Below, piece by piece: positions 4,971 to 6,197 of a stretch of DNA of 6,197 nt (the stretch's first letter is position 1; each line of letters begins with the position of its first letter). The position numbers and the translations under genes are program-made. This stretch comes from Christensenella sp. UBA1224. GTDB taxonomy: Bacteria; Bacillota; Clostridia; Christensenellales; Aristaeellaceae. The stretch lies in NCBI GenBank assembly GCA_002309235.1, contig DBXA01000103.1:16983-23179 (forward strand), given 5' to 3'. The notes beneath the pieces are model-generated. The model ran no database searches and was not told the DNA's origin. It worked only from the letters and a program-made list of their open reading frames with translations.

Positions 4971-6197
4971 ATGGATAAAGCATGTAAAAGAAAAATACTC
5001 CTCCTTGGCGGTTCGGCACAGCAGGTAACAGCGATCGAAACCGCGAAGCGAATGGGATTGTATACCGTACTGTGCGATTATCTTCCGGACAATCCCGGCA
5101 GGCTTCATGCGGACAAATTCTATCCGGTATCCACTACAGATCAGGAAGCGGTGCTCAAGGTCGCGATGGAAGAGAAGATCGAAGGCATCCTTGCCTATGC
5201 TTCCGATCCCGCTGCGCCTACGGCCGCCTATATCGCGGAAAAGCTTGGCCTGCCCGGCTGTCCGTACGCGTCTGTTGAGATCCTGTGCAATAAGGATAGA
5301 TTCCGCGCCTTTCTGGCGGATCACTCTTTTCATACGCCTTACGCGGCGGGTTATACCGGCATAACGGAAGCGCTGGAGGATATCCGCGGCGGCAGGTTCA
5401 AATTCCCTCTGATCGTAAAACCGGTGGATTCTTCCGGCAGCAAGGGCGTCGGTAGGATCGACCTCGGCGGGGAAGCGCCGGATAAGCTTGCATATGCCAT
5501 GTCCTTTTCCCGGGCAAAACGGATCATCGTGGAAGAGTATGTGGAAAAGTACGGCTACCAGATCGCAGGGGACGGGCTTTCCGTAGACGGGCAGCTTGTA
5601 TTCCGCTGTTTTGCGAACGACCACTTCGACCCGAAGTGCGTAAATCCGTTCGTACCGGTCTCCGCATCGTTCCCGTACAATATGCCGGAGGAAGTACAGG
5701 ATAAAGTCCATGCGGAGATCCAGCGCCTGCTGTCCCTCCTGCATATGGGAACGACGGCATATAATTTTGATATCAGGATCGATAAGGATTATAATGTATA
5801 TCTGATGGAAGTTGCTCCGCGGGACGGCGGTAACTACATACCCGATATCATCCGATATGCGACAGGCGTCGATCTGGTGGAATGCTCCGTCAGGGCGGCA
5901 ATGGGGATGCCGATCGATCATAATGGTTTCGGAAAGCCGAAGGGTTACTGGTCTTATTTTGCCGTACACAGTTATTGTGACGGCATCCTGGACAGCATCC
6001 GGATCGACCCGGATGTCGAAACGCATAATATCATTGAAAACCACCTGATCAAAAAGCCGGGAGACGCGATCAAGGCTTTCACGGGCGCCAATACGACGCT
6101 CGGCATCCTTCTTATGAAATTTGACAGCATGGAAGAGATGCTTCACAGAATGGATCATCCGGAAGAATGGATACAGGTGAAGCTCAGGCAGGCGGTG
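4971..6197 (+). CDS. ATP-grasp ligase of unknown substrate, 3' end beyond the window
   Basis: The frame is open for 409 codons from ATG 4971 to the window edge. An in-frame TAA lies directly before the ATG. Residues 7-97 form a pre-ATP-grasp, Rossmann-like domain with GGSAQQ at 13-18 and an acidic turn at D36. The ATP-grasp fold follows: K108 in NKDRF, K150 in VKP, the glycine-rich loop SSGSKGV (154-160), E188/E189 in VEEY, D267 in FDIR, and E280 to N288 in MEVAPRDGGN. These enzymes (relatives of carbamoyl-phosphate synthase, PurK and D-Ala-D-Ala ligase) join a carboxylate, activated as acylphosphate, to an amine or thiol. The substrate is not readable; amino acid ligation or cell-surface sugar modification are possible. 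Family members are often about 400-420 residues, so little is probably missing. The upstream ribosome binding site is weak (GTGAG at 4960-4964), and the leader is AT-rich. It may start a separate unit after the hairpin. Confidence 0.88.
   Translation, partial: MDKACKRKILLLGGSAQQVTAIETAKRMGLYTVLCDYLPDNPGRLHADKFYPVSTTDQEAVLKVAMEEKIEGILAYASDPAAPTAAYIAEKLGLPGCPYASVEILCNKDRFRAFLADHSFHTPYAAGYTGITEALEDIRGGRFKFPLIVKPVDSSGSKGVGRIDLGGEAPDKLAYAMSFSRAKRIIVEEYVEKYGYQIAGDGLSVDGQLVFRCFANDHFDPKCVNPFVPVSASFPYNMPEEVQDKVHAEIQRLLSLLHMGTTAYNFDIRIDKDYNVYLMEVAPRDGGNYIPDIIRYATGVDLVECSVRAAMGMPIDHNGFGKPKGYWSYFAVHSYCDGILDSIRIDPDVETHNIIENHLIKKPGDAIKAFTGANTTLGILLMKFDSMEEMLHRMDHPEEWIQVKLRQAV

Noticed and set aside
4887..6158. 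A 423-codon open frame on the minus strand, opposite the ATP-grasp gene
   Set aside because: It is almost entirely antisense to a frame with clear ATP-grasp motifs. Its translation is rich in Arg, Ile and His with no recognisable domain, as expected for the complement of a GC-rich gene.

Overview
The window looks like chromosomal DNA from a Gram-positive bacterium of the Firmicutes, most likely class Clostridia. This is inferred from strong GGAGG-type ribosome binding sites, extended -10 promoters, the cmk-plsC gene pair, tight gene packing with ATGA overlaps, and moderately GC-rich coding sequence. No rRNA, tRNA, CRISPR array, insertion sequence or phage gene is visible, and no taxon can be fixed from the sequence alone.

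Left part, minus strand. Positions 1-317 hold the first 105 codons of a zinc-ribbon membrane protein, with its own sigma-A-type promoter at 356-384 and a TTG start. Positions 425-2502 hold a three-gene operon, read right to left: a MutT-like Nudix hydrolase, a ComB-family (2-phosphosulfolactate phosphatase) protein, and a NYN-domain predicted ribonuclease with two C-terminal OST-HTH/LOTUS-like modules. The first two genes overlap by 4 bases and the last two are 6 bases apart, so translation is probably coupled.

Centre. The 109-base gap at 2503-2611 separates this operon from a divergent plus-strand operon. It carries two outward-facing extended -10 elements arranged as a near-perfect inverted repeat (2541-2576), so the two promoters share and interlock their upstream DNA.

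Right part, plus strand. cmk (cytidylate kinase) overlaps plsC (1-acylglycerol-3-phosphate acyltransferase) by 4 bases. Phospholipid synthesis from CDP-diacylglycerol releases CMP, which Cmk recycles, so the pair makes metabolic sense. After a small hairpin comes a xylose-isomerase-like TIM-barrel sugar isomerase/epimerase with a very strong ribosome binding site, then a 13-bp hairpin without a T-tract. Last is an ATP-grasp ligase of unknown substrate that runs off the right edge after 409 codons.

Most genes are recognisable conserved families. The most unusual points are the NYN/double-LOTUS protein placed with Nudix and ComB, the symmetric divergent promoter, the FPQG (not FPEG) acyltransferase motif, and the ATP-grasp enzyme of unknown substrate. 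I see no clear evidence of a wholly new defence or mobile system.
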